DNA of 64,000 bases, taken from positions 19,377-83,376 of the forward strand of contig JASJBE010000011.1 of assembly GCA_030066655.1 (NCBI GenBank), given 5' to 3'. The notes under the pieces were generated by a model. That model was given only the letters and a program-made list of their open reading frames with translations. It had not been told where the DNA came from and did no database searches. Origin of the DNA: Woeseiaceae bacterium. Lineage in GTDB: Bacteria; Pseudomonadota; Gammaproteobacteria; Steroidobacterales; Woeseiaceae. Shown in pieces: positions 1 to 9,920 of this stretch (within the stretch, counting starts at the first letter, position 1; each line of letters starts with the position of its first letter). The position numbers were made by a program, and so were the translations under genes.

Positions 1-80
1 AGCACGCCAATACTCATGCCGGCGATGACCAACAGCATGACGACGAAACTGATGCTCATCATCAGGAAAAACGTGTTCAC
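1..80 (-). CDS. nqrM: NqrM, Na+-NQR maturation protein (partial, runs off the window)
   Basis: Only the first 26 codons are inside the window. A GTG at 78-80 overlaps the apbE stop (ATGTGA arrangement) and opens a hydrophobic reading frame beginning MNTFFLMMSISFVVML and continuing LVIAGMSIGV, which resembles the single N-terminal membrane helix of NqrM (DUF539). NqrM is a small membrane protein needed to assemble Na+-NQR, thought to deliver iron to the NqrD/NqrE site, and commonly follows apbE in nqr operons. The cysteine motif that would confirm it lies outside the window, so the call rests on the helix and the position. Confidence 0.6.
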   Translation of the reverse strand, partial: MNTFFLMMSISFVVMLLVIAGMSIGV

Positions 81-1099
81 ATAGTCACCCGTCTGTCGAA
101 CGAGCTCGTGCTCGTTGCCTCTATCTCATCCTCGCGCCTGACCAGGAAGTAGCCGGCGACGTCGAGCTTCTCCGCCAATGCTACGCCCTCACCGGGGCCG
201 AGCACCAGTAACGCGGTTGCGAGCGCGTCGGCCTCGGCCGCGGAGTCAGCGATGACGGTAACCGCCGCCAGCTGATGCGCAACGGGCCAGCCCGTCTTCG
301 AGTCGATCGTGTGCGAGAAAAGCTGGCCTTCGTACTCGAAGAAATTTCGGTAGTCGCCGGAGGTTGCCACACCAACGTCCGTGACGCGAATCACGCGCTC
401 CGGCGCTCGGGCAAGCGGTAGCGGCTTCTCTATCGCGATCGCCCAGTTCCTCTGTTCTGCGTTCTTACCCCGAAGACGCAGTTCGCCGCCGACCTCTACG
501 AGGTAGTTCTCGACGTCGTTCGCGTCGAGCAGCGCCGCCAGTTGATCGACGGCATAGCCCTTCGCCCATGCCGACAGGTCGATATAGACGTCGGCCGGGT
601 CTTTGCGCATCGCCGACTCGGCACATCGGGTCTCCACCCGCTGGTAGCCTACTCGCTGCATAGCGGCGCTGATATCGGCCTCGGCGGGCGGCTCGGGCTC
701 AACATCGGCGGGCCCGAATCCCCACAGGTTCACCAGCGGGCCGACGGTGATGTCGAACGCGCCGTCGGTAAGCTCGCTGATCCTGAGCGCCTCGCTGACA
801 ACGTCGCAGAACTCGGGAGACACGTCTATCCAGTCGGTCGAAGGATTCGCATTGAAGCGCGAGATGTCCGAATCGTCGATGTACGTCGACGTCATTGCGT
901 TGACCGCCTCGAGCGCCCGGTCGATTTCATCGCTTAACCGCTGGCGCGACAGCGACTCGGGCGGCGCGACGAGTTTGACGCCGAAGGTCGTGCCCATCGT
1001 TTCCCCGGTTAGCTCGTACTGCGGCAGTCGCGTGTCGCCGTCACAGGCGGTCAGGTACAGCAGTGCGAATGCCGCGGTGGGCAGAGACGGCGCCCGCAT
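77..1099 (-). CDS. apbE: ApbE, FAD:protein FMN transferase (lipoprotein)
   Basis: 340 aa. ApbE covalently attaches FMN from FAD to threonines of NqrB and NqrC in the periplasm. The protein contains the family signature GETMGTTFGVKLV near the N-terminus, a central INAWAKGYAVD-type segment (DLSAWAKGYAVDQL), EVGGELRLRGKN, and a C-terminal SGDYRNFFE and SHTIDSKTGWPV stretch. The frame is open further upstream, but the ATG at 1099 gives a lipoprotein leader ending LLYLTAC and lies 5 bases after the nqrF stop, so I chose it. It is the seventh gene of the nqr operon and its targets NqrB and NqrC are encoded upstream. Confidence 0.93.
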   Translation of the reverse strand: MRAPSLPTAAFALLYLTACDGDTRLPQYELTGETMGTTFGVKLVAPPESLSRQRLSDEIDRALEAVNAMTSTYIDDSDISRFNANPSTDWIDVSPEFCDVVSEALRISELTDGAFDITVGPLVNLWGFGPADVEPEPPAEADISAAMQRVGYQRVETRCAESAMRKDPADVYIDLSAWAKGYAVDQLAALLDANDVENYLVEVGGELRLRGKNAEQRNWAIAIEKPLPLARAPERVIRVTDVGVATSGDYRNFFEYEGQLFSHTIDSKTGWPVAHQLAAVTVIADSAAEADALATALLVLGPGEGVALAEKLDVAGYFLVRREDEIEATSTSSFDRRVTM

Positions 1100-1103
1100 A
1101 CCG

Positions 1104-2348
1104 TCAGCCGCCGAAGTCGTCCAGGAGGATGTTCTCTGGCGGCACACCGAGGTCTTCGAGCATCTTGATGACGGCGACGTTCATCATCGGCGGCCCGCAC
1201 AGATAGTATTCGCAGTCTTCGGGCGCCTCGTGCTTGCCGAGGTACTGGTCGAGCAGCACCTTGTGAATGAAGCCGGTGTAGCCCGTCCAGTGATCCTCAG
1301 GTTGCGGCTCTGACAGGGCGAGGTGCCACTGGAAGTTGTCGTTCTTCGCATCGAGCTCGTCGAACTCGTCAGCATAGAACACTTCTTTCAGGCTTCGCGC
1401 GCCGTACCAGAATGACATCTTGCGGTGACTGTGCTTTCGCTTGAGCTGGTCGAAGATATGCGAGCGCATTGGCGCCATGCCGGCACCGCCGCCGACGAAG
1501 ACCATCTCGTTGTCGGTATCGCGCGCAAAGAACTCGCCGTAGGGACCGGAGACAAACACCTTATCGCCGGGCTTCAGGTTGAAGATAAATGACGACATCA
1601 CACCAGGCGGCACTTTCTCACTGGCACCCGGCGGCGGCGTCGCGATGCGAACATTCAGCTTGATGAGGCCTTTCTCGAGCGGGAAATTCGCCATCGAGTA
1701 CGCGCGCGAAACCGACTCGTCGACGTGCGACTCGTACTTCCACAGGTGGTAGCGATCCCACTCATCCCTGAACTTCTCCTCGACGTCGAAATCCGAGTAC
1801 TTCAGATCATGCGGGGGGCATTCGATCTGTATGTAGCCGCCGGCGCGGAAATCCAGGTCCTCTCCCGCAGGCAGCTCCAGCACGAGCTCCTTGATGAAAC
1901 TCGCGACGTTTTCGTTCGACTTGACCGTGCACTCGATGCGACGCACGCCGAACACCTCGTCGGGCACCTGCACCGCCATGTCCTGCTTGACGGTGACCTG
2001 GCAGGACAGGCGCATGTGATCCGCCGCTTCGCGCTTGTTAATCAGCGATCGCTCGGTCGGCAGGATCGCACCGCCGCCCGACATCACGCGGACCTTGCAC
2101 TGACCGCAGGTTCCGCCTCCGCCGCAGGCCGAAGCAACGAACAGGCCGCTGTCCGCGAGGCCCTGCATCAGCTTCATGCCGACGGGGATGTGCAGCTCAC
2201 GATCCTCGTTGACGGTCACGGTAACCGAACCGCTCGAGACGAGCTTGGAGCGCGCCCCGAGAATCACGAACACGAGCATCAGGACGATGGCCGTGAACAG
2301 GCCGACGCCCAGAAGCAGTTCCGTTACGAGAGTGTTCGTTCCCGCCAT
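1104..2348 (-). CDS. nqrF: NqrF, NADH-oxidising subunit of Na+-translocating NADH:quinone reductase
   Basis: 414 aa. Entry point for NADH electrons. One N-terminal membrane helix (residues about 8-30) is followed by a plant-type 2Fe-2S ferredoxin domain with ligands C75, C81, C84 and C116, then a ferredoxin-reductase domain with the FAD motif RAYSMAN, the NADH motif VGGGAGMAP and a C-terminal YYLCGPPMM. The reading frame stays open to 2879 inside nqrE, but the ATG at 2348 starts [10 protein letters not shown], just 2 bases after the nqrE stop, and gives the usual family length. Part of the tightly packed nqrABCDEF operon. Confidence 0.97.
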   Translation of the reverse strand: MAGTNTLVTELLLGVGLFTAIVLMLVFVILGARSKLVSSGSVTVTVNEDRELHIPVGMKLMQGLADSGLFVASACGGGGTCGQCKVRVMSGGGAILPTERSLINKREAADHMRLSCQVTVKQDMAVQVPDEVFGVRRIECTVKSNENVASFIKELVLELPAGEDLDFRAGGYIQIECPPHDLKYSDFDVEEKFRDEWDRYHLWKYESHVDESVSRAYSMANFPLEKGLIKLNVRIATPPPGASEKVPPGVMSSFIFNLKPGDKVFVSGPYGEFFARDTDNEMVFVGGGAGMAPMRSHIFDQLKRKHSHRKMSFWYGARSLKEVFYADEFDELDAKNDNFQWHLALSEPQPEDHWTGYTGFIHKVLLDQYLGKHEAPEDCEYYLCGPPMMNVAVIKMLEDLGVPPENILLDDFGG

Positions 2349-2350
2349 GC

Positions 2351-2953
2351 TCAGATCCCCGAAAAGCCCATGAAGCCCAGCGACATCAGGCCGACGATGA
2401 TGAAGGTGATGCCGAGTCCCTGCAGACCCTCGGGCACGTCGCTGTATTTCAGCTTCTCGCGGATGCCGGCCAGCGCGATCAGCGCGATGGCCCAGCCCGC
2501 CCCACTGCCGATGCCGTACACGACACTCTCGCCGAAGTTGTACTGGCGTTCGACCATGAACAGCGTGCCGCCGAGAATGGCGCAGTTGACGGTGATCAGC
2601 GGCAGGAAGATGCCGAGCGCGTTGTACAGCGCCGGGAAATAACGATCCAGCGTCATCTCGAGAATCTGTACCAGCGCGGCGATGACGCCGATGTAGCTGA
2701 CCAGGCCCAGGAAACTCAGGTCGACGTCGGGAAAACCGGCCCATGCCAGCGCACCGTCCTTCAGCAGGTAGGCATAGATCAGATAGTTGACCGGCACGGT
2801 GATCGCCTGCACGGTGACGACGGCGAGACCGAGGCCGACCGCCGTCTCCACGCGTTTCGACACAGCGAGGAAGGTACACATGCCGAGGAAGAATGCGAGC
2901 GCCAGGTTCTCGACGAACGCGGCCCTGATAAACAAACTGAAATACGCTTCCAT
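2351..2953 (-). CDS. nqrE: NqrE, membrane subunit of Na+-NQR
   Basis: 200 aa, about six membrane helices, homologous to NqrD and to RnfA. The N-terminus [16 protein letters not shown] and the segment [20 protein letters not shown] carry the conserved intramembrane cysteine of the family. NqrD and NqrE form an antiparallel pair that binds an iron centre between cytosolic NqrF and the rest of the pump. Its ATG overlaps the nqrD stop (ATGA), indicating translational coupling. Confidence 0.97.
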   Translation of the reverse strand: MEAYFSLFIRAAFVENLALAFFLGMCTFLAVSKRVETAVGLGLAVVTVQAITVPVNYLIYAYLLKDGALAWAGFPDVDLSFLGLVSYIGVIAALVQILEMTLDRYFPALYNALGIFLPLITVNCAILGGTLFMVERQYNFGESVVYGIGSGAGWAIALIALAGIREKLKYSDVPEGLQGLGITFIIVGLMSLGFMGFSGI

Positions 2954-3612
2954 CAGTAGATCTCGGTCCGATGCACTTCGTGAATCTGGTAATCCGGTTT
3001 CTCGACCTGCGCCTTCTTCCAGGTCCGGATCGCCCAGATCAGGCCGCCGATGATGAAGAATGCGCTAGGCGGCAACAGCATCATGCCGTTCGCCTCGTAC
3101 CAGCCACCGTCGGAGGTCAGCGGCAGGATCTGGAAGCCGAGCAGCGTACCGGCGCCGAACAGCTCGCGCGTCGCCGCCACGGCGATCAGAATCGCGCTGT
3201 AGCCGAGGCCGTTGCCCAGGCCATCGAGGAAGCTCATGCCCACACTGTTCTTCATCGCAAACGCCTCTGCCCGGCCGAGCACGATGCAGTTCGTGATGAT
3301 CAGGCCGACAAATACCGACAGCTGCTTGCTGGTCTCATACGCGTAGGCCCTCAACAGCTGATCGGTCACGATGACCAGGGACGCGATGATCGTCATGTGG
3401 ACGATGATTCGGATGTTGTTCGGGATACGATTGCGGATACTGCTGATCGCGGCGCCGGACAGCGCGGCGACACTCGTCAGCGCGAGGCACATCAGCAACG
3501 AGGGCAGCAGCGACGTCGTCACCGCGAGCGCCGAACAGATACCCAGCACCTGCAGTGTGACCGGGTTGTTATCCACCAGTGGATCGATCAGGACTTTTCT
3601 CGTGTCACTCAT
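2953..3612 (-). CDS. nqrD: NqrD, membrane subunit of Na+-NQR
   Basis: 219 aa, six predicted membrane helices. Recognised by [24 protein letters not shown] near the start and by [20 protein letters not shown], where the cysteine is the conserved ligand of the intramembrane iron centre shared with NqrE. The start codon sits 2 bases after the nqrC stop and the stop overlaps the nqrE start. The length matches the family. Confidence 0.97.
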   Translation of the reverse strand: MSDTRKVLIDPLVDNNPVTLQVLGICSALAVTTSLLPSLLMCLALTSVAALSGAAISSIRNRIPNNIRIIVHMTIIASLVIVTDQLLRAYAYETSKQLSVFVGLIITNCIVLGRAEAFAMKNSVGMSFLDGLGNGLGYSAILIAVAATRELFGAGTLLGFQILPLTSDGGWYEANGMMLLPPSAFFIIGGLIWAIRTWKKAQVEKPDYQIHEVHRTEIY

Positions 3613-3614
3613 CG

Positions 3615-4430
3615 TCAGGTTCCTTTCGCTTGTCGGTACTGCTCGAGGTAGGGCCCATACCCGTGCGGGCCGGTCCAGTACCGAACGAGATTCATGACGC
3701 CACGACCGGTCAGCGTCGCGCCGGACAGGCCGTCAACCTGGTGCTGGACGTATGGGTTGCCGTCCGCCACGGTGCCGCGCACGACCTCCATTCGCGGCTG
3801 GCCGTCGTCACCGTAGATCTTCTTGCCAACCCATTGCGCCTGCCATTCCGGGTCCTCGATCTGGTCTCCGAGGCCTGGCGTCTCGGCGTGATCATAGAAC
3901 TGGAGCCCGCTGACGGTCTCGCCATCGGGCTCGAGCGCCAGGTAGCCGTACAGCGTCGACCAAAGGCCGGTGCCTCGCACGGGCAGGATGATCTGCGACA
4001 GCTCTCCGCCGTCACTGACGAGATACACCGGCGCGTAGATCGCGCGGCGCTTGATCTTGCCGATATCGAGTTCCTCGGGGATCCTGACGCTCGTGTCCGG
4101 CTCGTTCGCGGCGGCGATCGGGTCGAAATTGTTTGCGTCGATAGACTCGACGTATTCACCCGTCTCCAGCTCGACAACGCGAGCTTCGATACGCTCGAGA
4201 CCCTGCTCGATATCGGCCCCCGGCTCCAGCAGTCCGGCAACGTCCAGGATAATGCGCTGGCGGAACCGGACCTCGTTCATCTCCTGGATCGGCTTGAGCA
4301 TGATCGCGGCGCCAGCCACGAGGATCGAGCAAACGAGGCTCAGGCCGATCGCGATCGTCAGCGTGTTGCTGGTGCTATCGCGGTCGAAAGCTTCGCGTTC
4401 TTCGTTGGCGTTGTTATCTGCGTCAGACAC
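3615..4430 (-). CDS. nqrC: NqrC, FMN-binding subunit of Na+-NQR
   Basis: 271 aa. One N-terminal membrane helix (residues about 24-45) and a periplasmic FMN-binding domain. The flavinylation motif SGATL is present, with acceptor threonine T239 by my count; ApbE encoded downstream attaches FMN there. The 5-prime end overlaps nqrB by 8 bases. The hydrophilic N-terminal extension (about 20 residues rich in D, N and E) is slightly unusual but within family variation. Confidence 0.96.
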   Translation of the reverse strand: MSDADNNANEEREAFDRDSTSNTLTIAIGLSLVCSILVAGAAIMLKPIQEMNEVRFRQRIILDVAGLLEPGADIEQGLERIEARVVELETGEYVESIDANNFDPIAAANEPDTSVRIPEELDIGKIKRRAIYAPVYLVSDGGELSQIILPVRGTGLWSTLYGYLALEPDGETVSGLQFYDHAETPGLGDQIEDPEWQAQWVGKKIYGDDGQPRMEVVRGTVADGNPYVQHQVDGLSGATLTGRGVMNLVRYWTGPHGYGPYLEQYRQAKGT

Positions 4431-5631
4431 TGCGCTTGATCCTCCGCTTGATGTTGGCCTGTACGACGAAGTGGTCGATCACGGGCGCGAACACGTTCGC
4501 GAGCAGGATCGCCAGCATGATGCCCTCCGGAAATGCCGGGTTGATGACGCGAATCAGCCACGTCAAAAAGCCGATCAGCAGACCGAATATCCACTTGCCC
4601 GTGTCCGTCTGTGCCGCGCTGACCGGGTCTGTCGCCATGAAAACGGCGCCGAAGGCGAAGCCGCCCAGCGCGATGTGCCAGTACCAGGGCATGGACATCA
4701 TCGGGTTTTCGCTGACGACGCCGCTGAAGATCAGCGACGGGATGATCAGCCCGAGAAAAACCGCGACGATGATGCGCCACGACGCGATGCCGGTGTAGAT
4801 CAGCATGGCCCCGCCCAGCAGGCACGCGATCGTCGATGTCTCGCCGATTGAGCCGGGAACCTGCCCGATGAATGCCTGCATCCACGTGATGCCACTGTCG
4901 GCGATGCCCGCCATGCCGTCGATTGCGCTGATGCCGAGCGCCGTCGCTCCGCTGTAGCCATCGACGGTGGTCCAGACGGCGTCGCCGGAGATCTGCGCCG
5001 GATAGGCGAAATACAGGAACGCACGCCCGACGAGCGCCGGGTTCAGGAAGTTTTTGCCCGTGCCGCCGAAGACCTCCTTACCGACGACGACGCCAAAGCT
5101 GATGCCGACGGCCACCTGCCACAGTGGAATGTTGGCCGGCAGGATCAGCGCGTACAGCATCGACGTCACGAAGAAGCCTTCGTTGACCTCGTGGTTTCTG
5201 ACGGCTGCGAAGAGGACCTCCCAGAAGCCGCCGGCCGCCATCGTGACAACGTAGATGGGAATGAAGAAGACGAATCCCTGCATGATGCAGTCGTAGAGAC
5301 TGTTCGGGTCGTAGCCTGCCCCCAGCAGCGCCAGCGCCGTTGCACGCCAGCCACCGATGTCTTCCAGCCCCATCGATGCCAGCGCCATATTGCCCTGGTA
5401 GCCGGTGTTCCACATGCCGACCATCAGTGCCGGCATGACGGCAAACACGACCGTGATCATGACGCGTTTCAGGTCGATCGCATCGCGGACGTGCGGCGCG
5501 TGACGCGTCACATCGGGCGGCGAATAGAACAGCGTGTCGACCATCTCGTACAGCGCGTGAAAACGCTCGTAGCGCCCGCCCTGCATGAACAGGGGCTCCA
5601 TGCGATCGAGTACGCCGCGTAATCCCTTCAT
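4423..5631 (-). CDS. nqrB: NqrB, main membrane subunit of Na+-NQR
   Basis: 402 aa with about ten membrane helices. It carries covalent FMN (motif SGATAL, threonine T230), riboflavin and the Na+ path of the complex. The N-terminal LFYSPPDVTRHAPHVRDAIDLKRVM is typical of the NqrB/RnfD family. Its ATG overlaps the nqrA stop (ATGA), so translation is probably coupled. Confidence 0.97.
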   Translation of the reverse strand: MKGLRGVLDRMEPLFMQGGRYERFHALYEMVDTLFYSPPDVTRHAPHVRDAIDLKRVMITVVFAVMPALMVGMWNTGYQGNMALASMGLEDIGGWRATALALLGAGYDPNSLYDCIMQGFVFFIPIYVVTMAAGGFWEVLFAAVRNHEVNEGFFVTSMLYALILPANIPLWQVAVGISFGVVVGKEVFGGTGKNFLNPALVGRAFLYFAYPAQISGDAVWTTVDGYSGATALGISAIDGMAGIADSGITWMQAFIGQVPGSIGETSTIACLLGGAMLIYTGIASWRIIVAVFLGLIIPSLIFSGVVSENPMMSMPWYWHIALGGFAFGAVFMATDPVSAAQTDTGKWIFGLLIGFLTWLIRVINPAFPEGIMLAILLANVFAPVIDHFVVQANIKRRIKRSV

Positions 5632-6977
5632 CAGCCGTTCACCTCTATTTCGTGGAGATTACGACGCAGGTGCTGGCCGTATTCGTATTTGCCGTTGCAG
5701 ACGAAGGAGCACAGGCCGAGGTCTTCCTCGTCGAGTTCAAGGCAGCCCAGCGCCTGTGCCATATCCGTATCGCCGACGACCAAAGCCTTCAGCAGGGGCG
5801 TCGGCAGGATGTCGAGTGGCATGACGCGCTCGAAACCACCGGTTGACACCATCGCTCTCGCGCTGCCGTTCTGTGAGCTCGTCAACGAAAACTTGCCCCG
5901 GTTCAGGACGTGGCCGGCATAGGCGCGCGTGAACGAGAATTTCTTTCTCCCGGGCCGCATCCACGCAAGAAACTCCCTCGGACTTTCCTCCTGCAGTGCG
6001 CAGACCTGGTTGTGGTAGCGGCCCAACCATGCGCCCCAACCGGAGCCGCGGCTGCCGGACAGCGGCGACCCTGAGACGATCCGGAGCTTTTCACCGTCGA
6101 TCTCGTCTTTTAGCAGGTCGACGGTGCTGGCCCCCAGCCGCGTGCGTACGAGCCGCGGGTTTCGCATCTGCGGGCCGCCCAGTGCGACGATACGCTCGGT
6201 CGGGATGCGACCGGTTGTAAACAGTCGGCCGAATGCGATGACGTCCTGGTAGCCCAGGTGCCAGACAACCTTGTTCTTGCAGACCGGCTCGAGCATATGA
6301 ATGTGCGTACCGACGAGACCCGCCGGGTGCGGCCCGTCGAACTCGGCGTGCCGGAATGTCTCGCTCTCAGGACACGGGATACCGGAGTTCGGCGCCGTGC
6401 AGACATAGACAGGCTTATCCGTCAGGGCGGCCAGCACCGCGAGGCCGTGAGCAAACGAGTCGCCGGCATCTTCTATGACGACGGCAGGGTCCGCGGCTAG
6501 CGGGTTCGTGTCGATCGCCGTGACAAAGATCGCCTCGGGCTCGGCATCCGGCGCGGGAATCTTGCTGTACGGACGCGTGCGGAATGCTGTCCAGAAACCG
6601 GACGCGATCAGCATATCGCGGACCTGCTGGCTGCTCAGCGTCGCAAGCGTATCAGCGCTGACGGCGTCAAAGCGTTCTTCGGCGTCGCCCTCCAACATGA
6701 TGACGACGGACTGCAGCACCCGACGCTGGCCACGGTTAATCGCGATGACCTTGCCACTGCCGGGCGATGTGAATTCCACACCGGGATTTTGCTTATCGAA
6801 GAAGAGGGGCTGCCCGAGACTGACCTGCTCGCCTTCACGAACCCGCATTCCCGGCTTCAGGTCAACATAGTCGGGCCCCAGCAGCGCCACTGTGATGATC
6901 TCGTTGCCGTCGGAAATAGTCTGCTGGGGCGGCCCGGATATCGGTATATCCAGCCCCTTGTTGATTCTTATCGGCAT
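5631..6977 (-). CDS. nqrA: NqrA, cytosolic subunit of Na+-NQR
   Basis: 448 aa, first gene of the nqr operon. Starts MPIRINKGLDIPISG, typical for NqrA, with the biotinyl-lipoyl-like segment FTSPGSGKVIAINRG. NqrA is peripheral on the cytoplasmic side and associated with ubiquinone binding. No membrane helix is predicted. The 156-base gap upstream, holding an A/T-rich palindrome at 7016-7031, is the likely operon promoter region. Confidence 0.97.
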   Translation of the reverse strand: MPIRINKGLDIPISGPPQQTISDGNEIITVALLGPDYVDLKPGMRVREGEQVSLGQPLFFDKQNPGVEFTSPGSGKVIAINRGQRRVLQSVVIMLEGDAEERFDAVSADTLATLSSQQVRDMLIASGFWTAFRTRPYSKIPAPDAEPEAIFVTAIDTNPLAADPAVVIEDAGDSFAHGLAVLAALTDKPVYVCTAPNSGIPCPESETFRHAEFDGPHPAGLVGTHIHMLEPVCKNKVVWHLGYQDVIAFGRLFTTGRIPTERIVALGGPQMRNPRLVRTRLGASTVDLLKDEIDGEKLRIVSGSPLSGSRGSGWGAWLGRYHNQVCALQEESPREFLAWMRPGRKKFSFTRAYAGHVLNRGKFSLTSSQNGSARAMVSTGGFERVMPLDILPTPLLKALVVGDTDMAQALGCLELDEEDLGLCSFVCNGKYEYGQHLRRNLHEIEVNG

Positions 6978-7015
6978 GCGGTTTGTCGGATCTCAGTCTT
7001 CGTAAGCGAAGTTCC

Positions 7016-7031
7016 AAGCAATTTATTGCTT
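7016..7031. promoter_or_regulatory. 16-bp perfect palindrome upstream of nqrA
   Basis: AAGCAATTTATTGCTT: arms of 7 bases around a TT centre, 39 bases before the nqrA start codon. The position and the A/T-rich core fit an operator or a promoter-overlapping site for the nqr operon. I do not recognise the binding protein. A second short inverted repeat (CGTCCG-GG-CGGACG, 7088-7101) lies nearer the ureohydrolase stop. Confidence 0.35.
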
Positions 7032-7133
7032 CAACCGGCAGCGAACCATAAGTAAAAGACGCAGCGCGTTGCGCGTAGCGAACCCACCGTCCGGGCGGAC
7101 GCCGGGACAGACAGCAATCGGAAGAGAGGCCGC

Positions 7134-7961
7134 TTAGCGAGATTCGCTCAGGAGCCTGCCCAGCAGCTCCCGAACCAGCTTTGCCGCGACGACGCTGGTG
7201 ATTCCCGTCGGATCGACAAGCGGGTTCACTTCGACGACGTCCGCACCGACTACGCGGGGCGCCTTGGTATTGGCAATGACGTCGAGTACCTGGCGAACAC
7301 TTAAACCCCCGGGCTCCGGATGTGAGACCCCGGGCGCGAATGCCGGGTCCAGCCCGTCGACATCGAATGAGATGTATAGCGGCGAATCAAAGCGGAGCGC
7401 CGGGCCGGGGCCGTGCGACCAGGGCGGATGCACGTCGACATTGTGCTGCTTGAGCATCGCGGCCTGTTCGGGTCCGTAGCTTCGAATCCCGACCTGCACC
7501 AGCCGATCGACGAGACCCTCCTCGACGATACGCGCCATCGGGCTCGCGTGAGAGAAGGGATTCTGTTCGAACTCCGGGTAGATGTCCGGATGGGCATCGA
7601 AGTGCAGCAGGCTGATCGGCCCGTGGGCGGCAGCGACGGCCCTGATGATCGGGTAGGTGACGGCATGGTCGCCACCCAGCAGGACGAGCCGGTCGGTCTT
7701 CTGCAGTGCGTTCGCGACGCCCTTCTCGATCGCGTCGATCGGGGCTCGCGTCGCCGTCTCGTCAGGAATATCCAGGTCACCGTGATCGACGACCTGGTCA
7801 CTGGGCCAGACCTTGAAGCCGGTTTCGCTGTAGGCATTGGCCGACTCTGACGACAGCGCCTTGCGAATCGTCGGCGGCGCTTCGGCGGGTCCTCGCTTGA
7901 AGCTCGAATTGGCGTCGAAGCCCAACCCGAGCACCCCGACCTTACCCGACGTCGCACTCAT
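7134..7961 (-). CDS. Ureohydrolase (arginase/agmatinase/formiminoglutamase family)
   Basis: 275 aa from the ATG at 7961; an in-frame GTG four codons earlier is possible but an AGGGTG ribosome site is better placed for the ATG. Mn2+-dependent hydrolase of a guanidino or formimino substrate. Binuclear metal motifs are intact: GGDHA, HFDAHPD and SFDVDGLDPAFAPG, followed by ADVVEVNP. I cannot tell arginase from agmatinase or related guanidino hydrolases by eye, and no urease or polyamine genes flank it to help. Single gene, divergent from the DUF2784 gene. Confidence 0.85.
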   Translation of the reverse strand: MSATSGKVGVLGLGFDANSSFKRGPAEAPPTIRKALSSESANAYSETGFKVWPSDQVVDHGDLDIPDETATRAPIDAIEKGVANALQKTDRLVLLGGDHAVTYPIIRAVAAAHGPISLLHFDAHPDIYPEFEQNPFSHASPMARIVEEGLVDRLVQVGIRSYGPEQAAMLKQHNVDVHPPWSHGPGPALRFDSPLYISFDVDGLDPAFAPGVSHPEPGGLSVRQVLDVIANTKAPRVVGADVVEVNPLVDPTGITSVVAAKLVRELLGRLLSESR

Positions 7962-8151
7962 GATCTTCAGCACCCTGAATACAGTGTCGCCAGAGCATAG
8001 GGGAACGAGCGGACATTGCCCAGCCGCGGTTGATCGTCAGCGGGCCAGCGCGCGAAACGGAAACACTTGTCATTGACAGCGTACTATACCGAGACTAACC
8101 GACGCCGGTGATGGTCCGGCGAGGTCAGATCTTACGCCCGGAGGTTGACAC

Positions 8152-8532
8152 GTGTGGTACCGCATCGCCGCTGACCTGATTTTGGTCATCCACGTCACGT
8201 TCGTCCTGTTCGTCGTGCTCGGACTCGTCGCGATTCTCTTAGGCGGCTGGCTGAACTGGAGTTGGGTGCGCAATCGATGGTTTCGGATCCTGCATCTCGT
8301 CGCTATCGGCGTCGTTGTACTGCAGGCGTGGCTGGGGCGACTATGTCCGCTGACGATCTGGGAAATGGCGCTGCGCGCGAAAGCCGGCGACGCAACCTAT
8401 GAAGGCGCGTTTATCGCGCACTGGCTGCAGTCGCTGCTGTACTACGACGCGCCGATGTGGGTTTTCGCTGTCGCGTACACGGCGTTTGGCGCGCTGGTCG
8501 TGCTGAGCTGGTTCCTGGTGCGGCCGAGGTGA
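8152..8532 (+). CDS. DUF2784 family membrane protein
   Basis: 126 aa with three to four predicted membrane helices. It begins MWYRIAADLILVIHVTFVLFVV and contains CPLTIWEMALR and FIAHWLQSLLYYDAP, which are the recognisable conserved stretches of DUF2784. The start is GTG with a good GGAGG site 7 bases upstream (8140-8144). The family has no established function. Convergent with the GH16 gene; the 31 bases between the stops contain nothing notable. Confidence 0.85.
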   Translation: MWYRIAADLILVIHVTFVLFVVLGLVAILLGGWLNWSWVRNRWFRILHLVAIGVVVLQAWLGRLCPLTIWEMALRAKAGDATYEGAFIAHWLQSLLYYDAPMWVFAVAYTAFGALVVLSWFLVRPR

Positions 8533-8563
8533 GCGGATTGAGGACCGTTTGGCTGAGGGTCGG

Positions 8564-9847
8564 TCAGTCGCCGACCTTCTCGTAAACCCGGACGTAGTCG
8601 ATGAGCATCTTCTGCGGGAAGATACTGTCGTCGATCGGGCCGCCGGCGCGACCCCACGCGCCGCCGACGGCGACGTTCATGATCAGGTGGAAGGGCTTGT
8701 CGTAGGGCCACGACTCCCAGCCGTTGCCCTCATTCATGTAGGTGAAGTAATGCTTGTCGTCGACGAAGATGTCGATGCGTTCCGGTGACCACTCCATCGC
8801 GTACACGTGGTAGTTCTTGTCGACGTCCTCAAGCAGGACTCGGCCCTTGCGCTGTTCCCACTTCAGCCAGTAGTAGGCCTCGTTGTGCACGGTGCCATGC
8901 ACATGACCCATCTCGTAGCCGACGTGTTCCATGATGTCGATCTCGCCGGACTTCGGCCACGCGTCGCAGGTCTCGCTGCCCTGCCACTCATCGCCTTCCT
9001 TGCAGGTCGTCGCATAGAAGAACGGGTCGCTCGGCAGCATCCAGATCGCGGCCCAGCTGCCCTGTCCGCGCGGCAGCTTCGCGCGAATCTCGAATCGGCC
9101 GTAGAGAAAGTCGCCTTTCTTCATCGAATGCACGCGACCGGACGTGTAGTGCGCACCCTCGTAGTCTTCCCGGTGCGCCTCGATGACGAGATGCCCGTCC
9201 TCGACACGCAGATTCTTCTCCCGCGCCGTGTAGGCCTGGTCCTCGTCGTTGACCTTGCGCGGCGCCCAGACATCGGGCTCCCACTTCTCGGGATCCGGCG
9301 GGCCCTCGTAGTCGAACTCGTCGTTCCAGACCATCTTCCATTCCGGTGACGGCCGGTTCTTGTGCCGGACTTCGAGTGCGCTTAAGACCGGCTGCATCGA
9401 ACGTGCCTCGAAGGCAATCTCCAGCCTGCCGTTCGTGACCTCGACGTTTGGCACGGTGATCGTCAGCGCGGAGTGGATCTTCCCGTCGCGCGACTTCGTA
9501 ATGTCGAGCCAGTGGATGCGGTGTTCGCCCTGGACGATCGCGTCGAAGAGTCGTACACCGCCGTGCAGGTCATGCGGCTCCGCGAAGTGGAACGTCACGT
9601 CATAGACGTCGTTGGCCAGCGGCCGCGATATGCGAATGTCACCCTCGCGATAGGTCCGGTACAGCTCGGGGTCCTGCGAGCCCTTGACCTCGTGCATCGT
9701 GCCAATCTCGCCGCCCTCGACGAATTCCTCGGCCTCGAAGGCGGTGCCGTCCATGCCGACGTAGGCCGGCCCTCCGACGTTGATGGCCCAGACCAGGTCT
9801 GTTTCCGTTTCGGGTGCTACTTCGATCTTCAACGTATTCTGTTTCAT
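8564..9847 (-). CDS. Malectin-like domain plus GH16 glucanase (laminarinase-type), no signal peptide
   Basis: 427 aa. Residues about 17-160 look like a malectin/di-glucose-binding fold (INVGGPAYVGMDGTAFEAEEF and LYRTYREGDIRI). Residues about 168-427 are a glycoside hydrolase family 16 domain with the catalytic motif GEIDIMEHVG (E302 nucleophile, E307 acid/base by family analogy). GH16 members in this setting cleave internal beta-1,3-glucan bonds. The ATG at 9847 was chosen because the domain begins right after it; the longer open frame only adds arginine- and serine-rich residues overlapping the halogenase gene. No signal peptide or lipobox is visible with either start, which is unusual for a laminarinase. 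Last gene of the receptor arm. Confidence 0.88.
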   Translation of the reverse strand: MKQNTLKIEVAPETETDLVWAINVGGPAYVGMDGTAFEAEEFVEGGEIGTMHEVKGSQDPELYRTYREGDIRISRPLANDVYDVTFHFAEPHDLHGGVRLFDAIVQGEHRIHWLDITKSRDGKIHSALTITVPNVEVTNGRLEIAFEARSMQPVLSALEVRHKNRPSPEWKMVWNDEFDYEGPPDPEKWEPDVWAPRKVNDEDQAYTAREKNLRVEDGHLVIEAHREDYEGAHYTSGRVHSMKKGDFLYGRFEIRAKLPRGQGSWAAIWMLPSDPFFYATTCKEGDEWQGSETCDAWPKSGEIDIMEHVGYEMGHVHGTVHNEAYYWLKWEQRKGRVLLEDVDKNYHVYAMEWSPERIDIFVDDKHYFTYMNEGNGWESWPYDKPFHLIMNVAVGGAWGRAGGPIDDSIFPQKMLIDYVRVYEKVGD

Positions 9848-9920
9848 ATCAGACTCACAGGCGTATTGGGTGAGCGCCAACGGATACGTGTGGCGCCTTG
9901 ACTGCCGGAAGCTGTGCCTC

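Noticed and set aside
1104-2879. 591-codon reading of the nqrF frame beginning inside nqrE
   Set aside because: The extra N-terminal residues are arginine-rich out-of-frame nqrE sequence. NqrF similarity starts exactly at the ATG at 2348.
8064-8090. TTGACA and TATACC hexamers considered as a promoter for the DUF2784 gene
   Set aside because: The spacing between them is only 6 bases, not about 17, so they cannot form a normal sigma-70 promoter.
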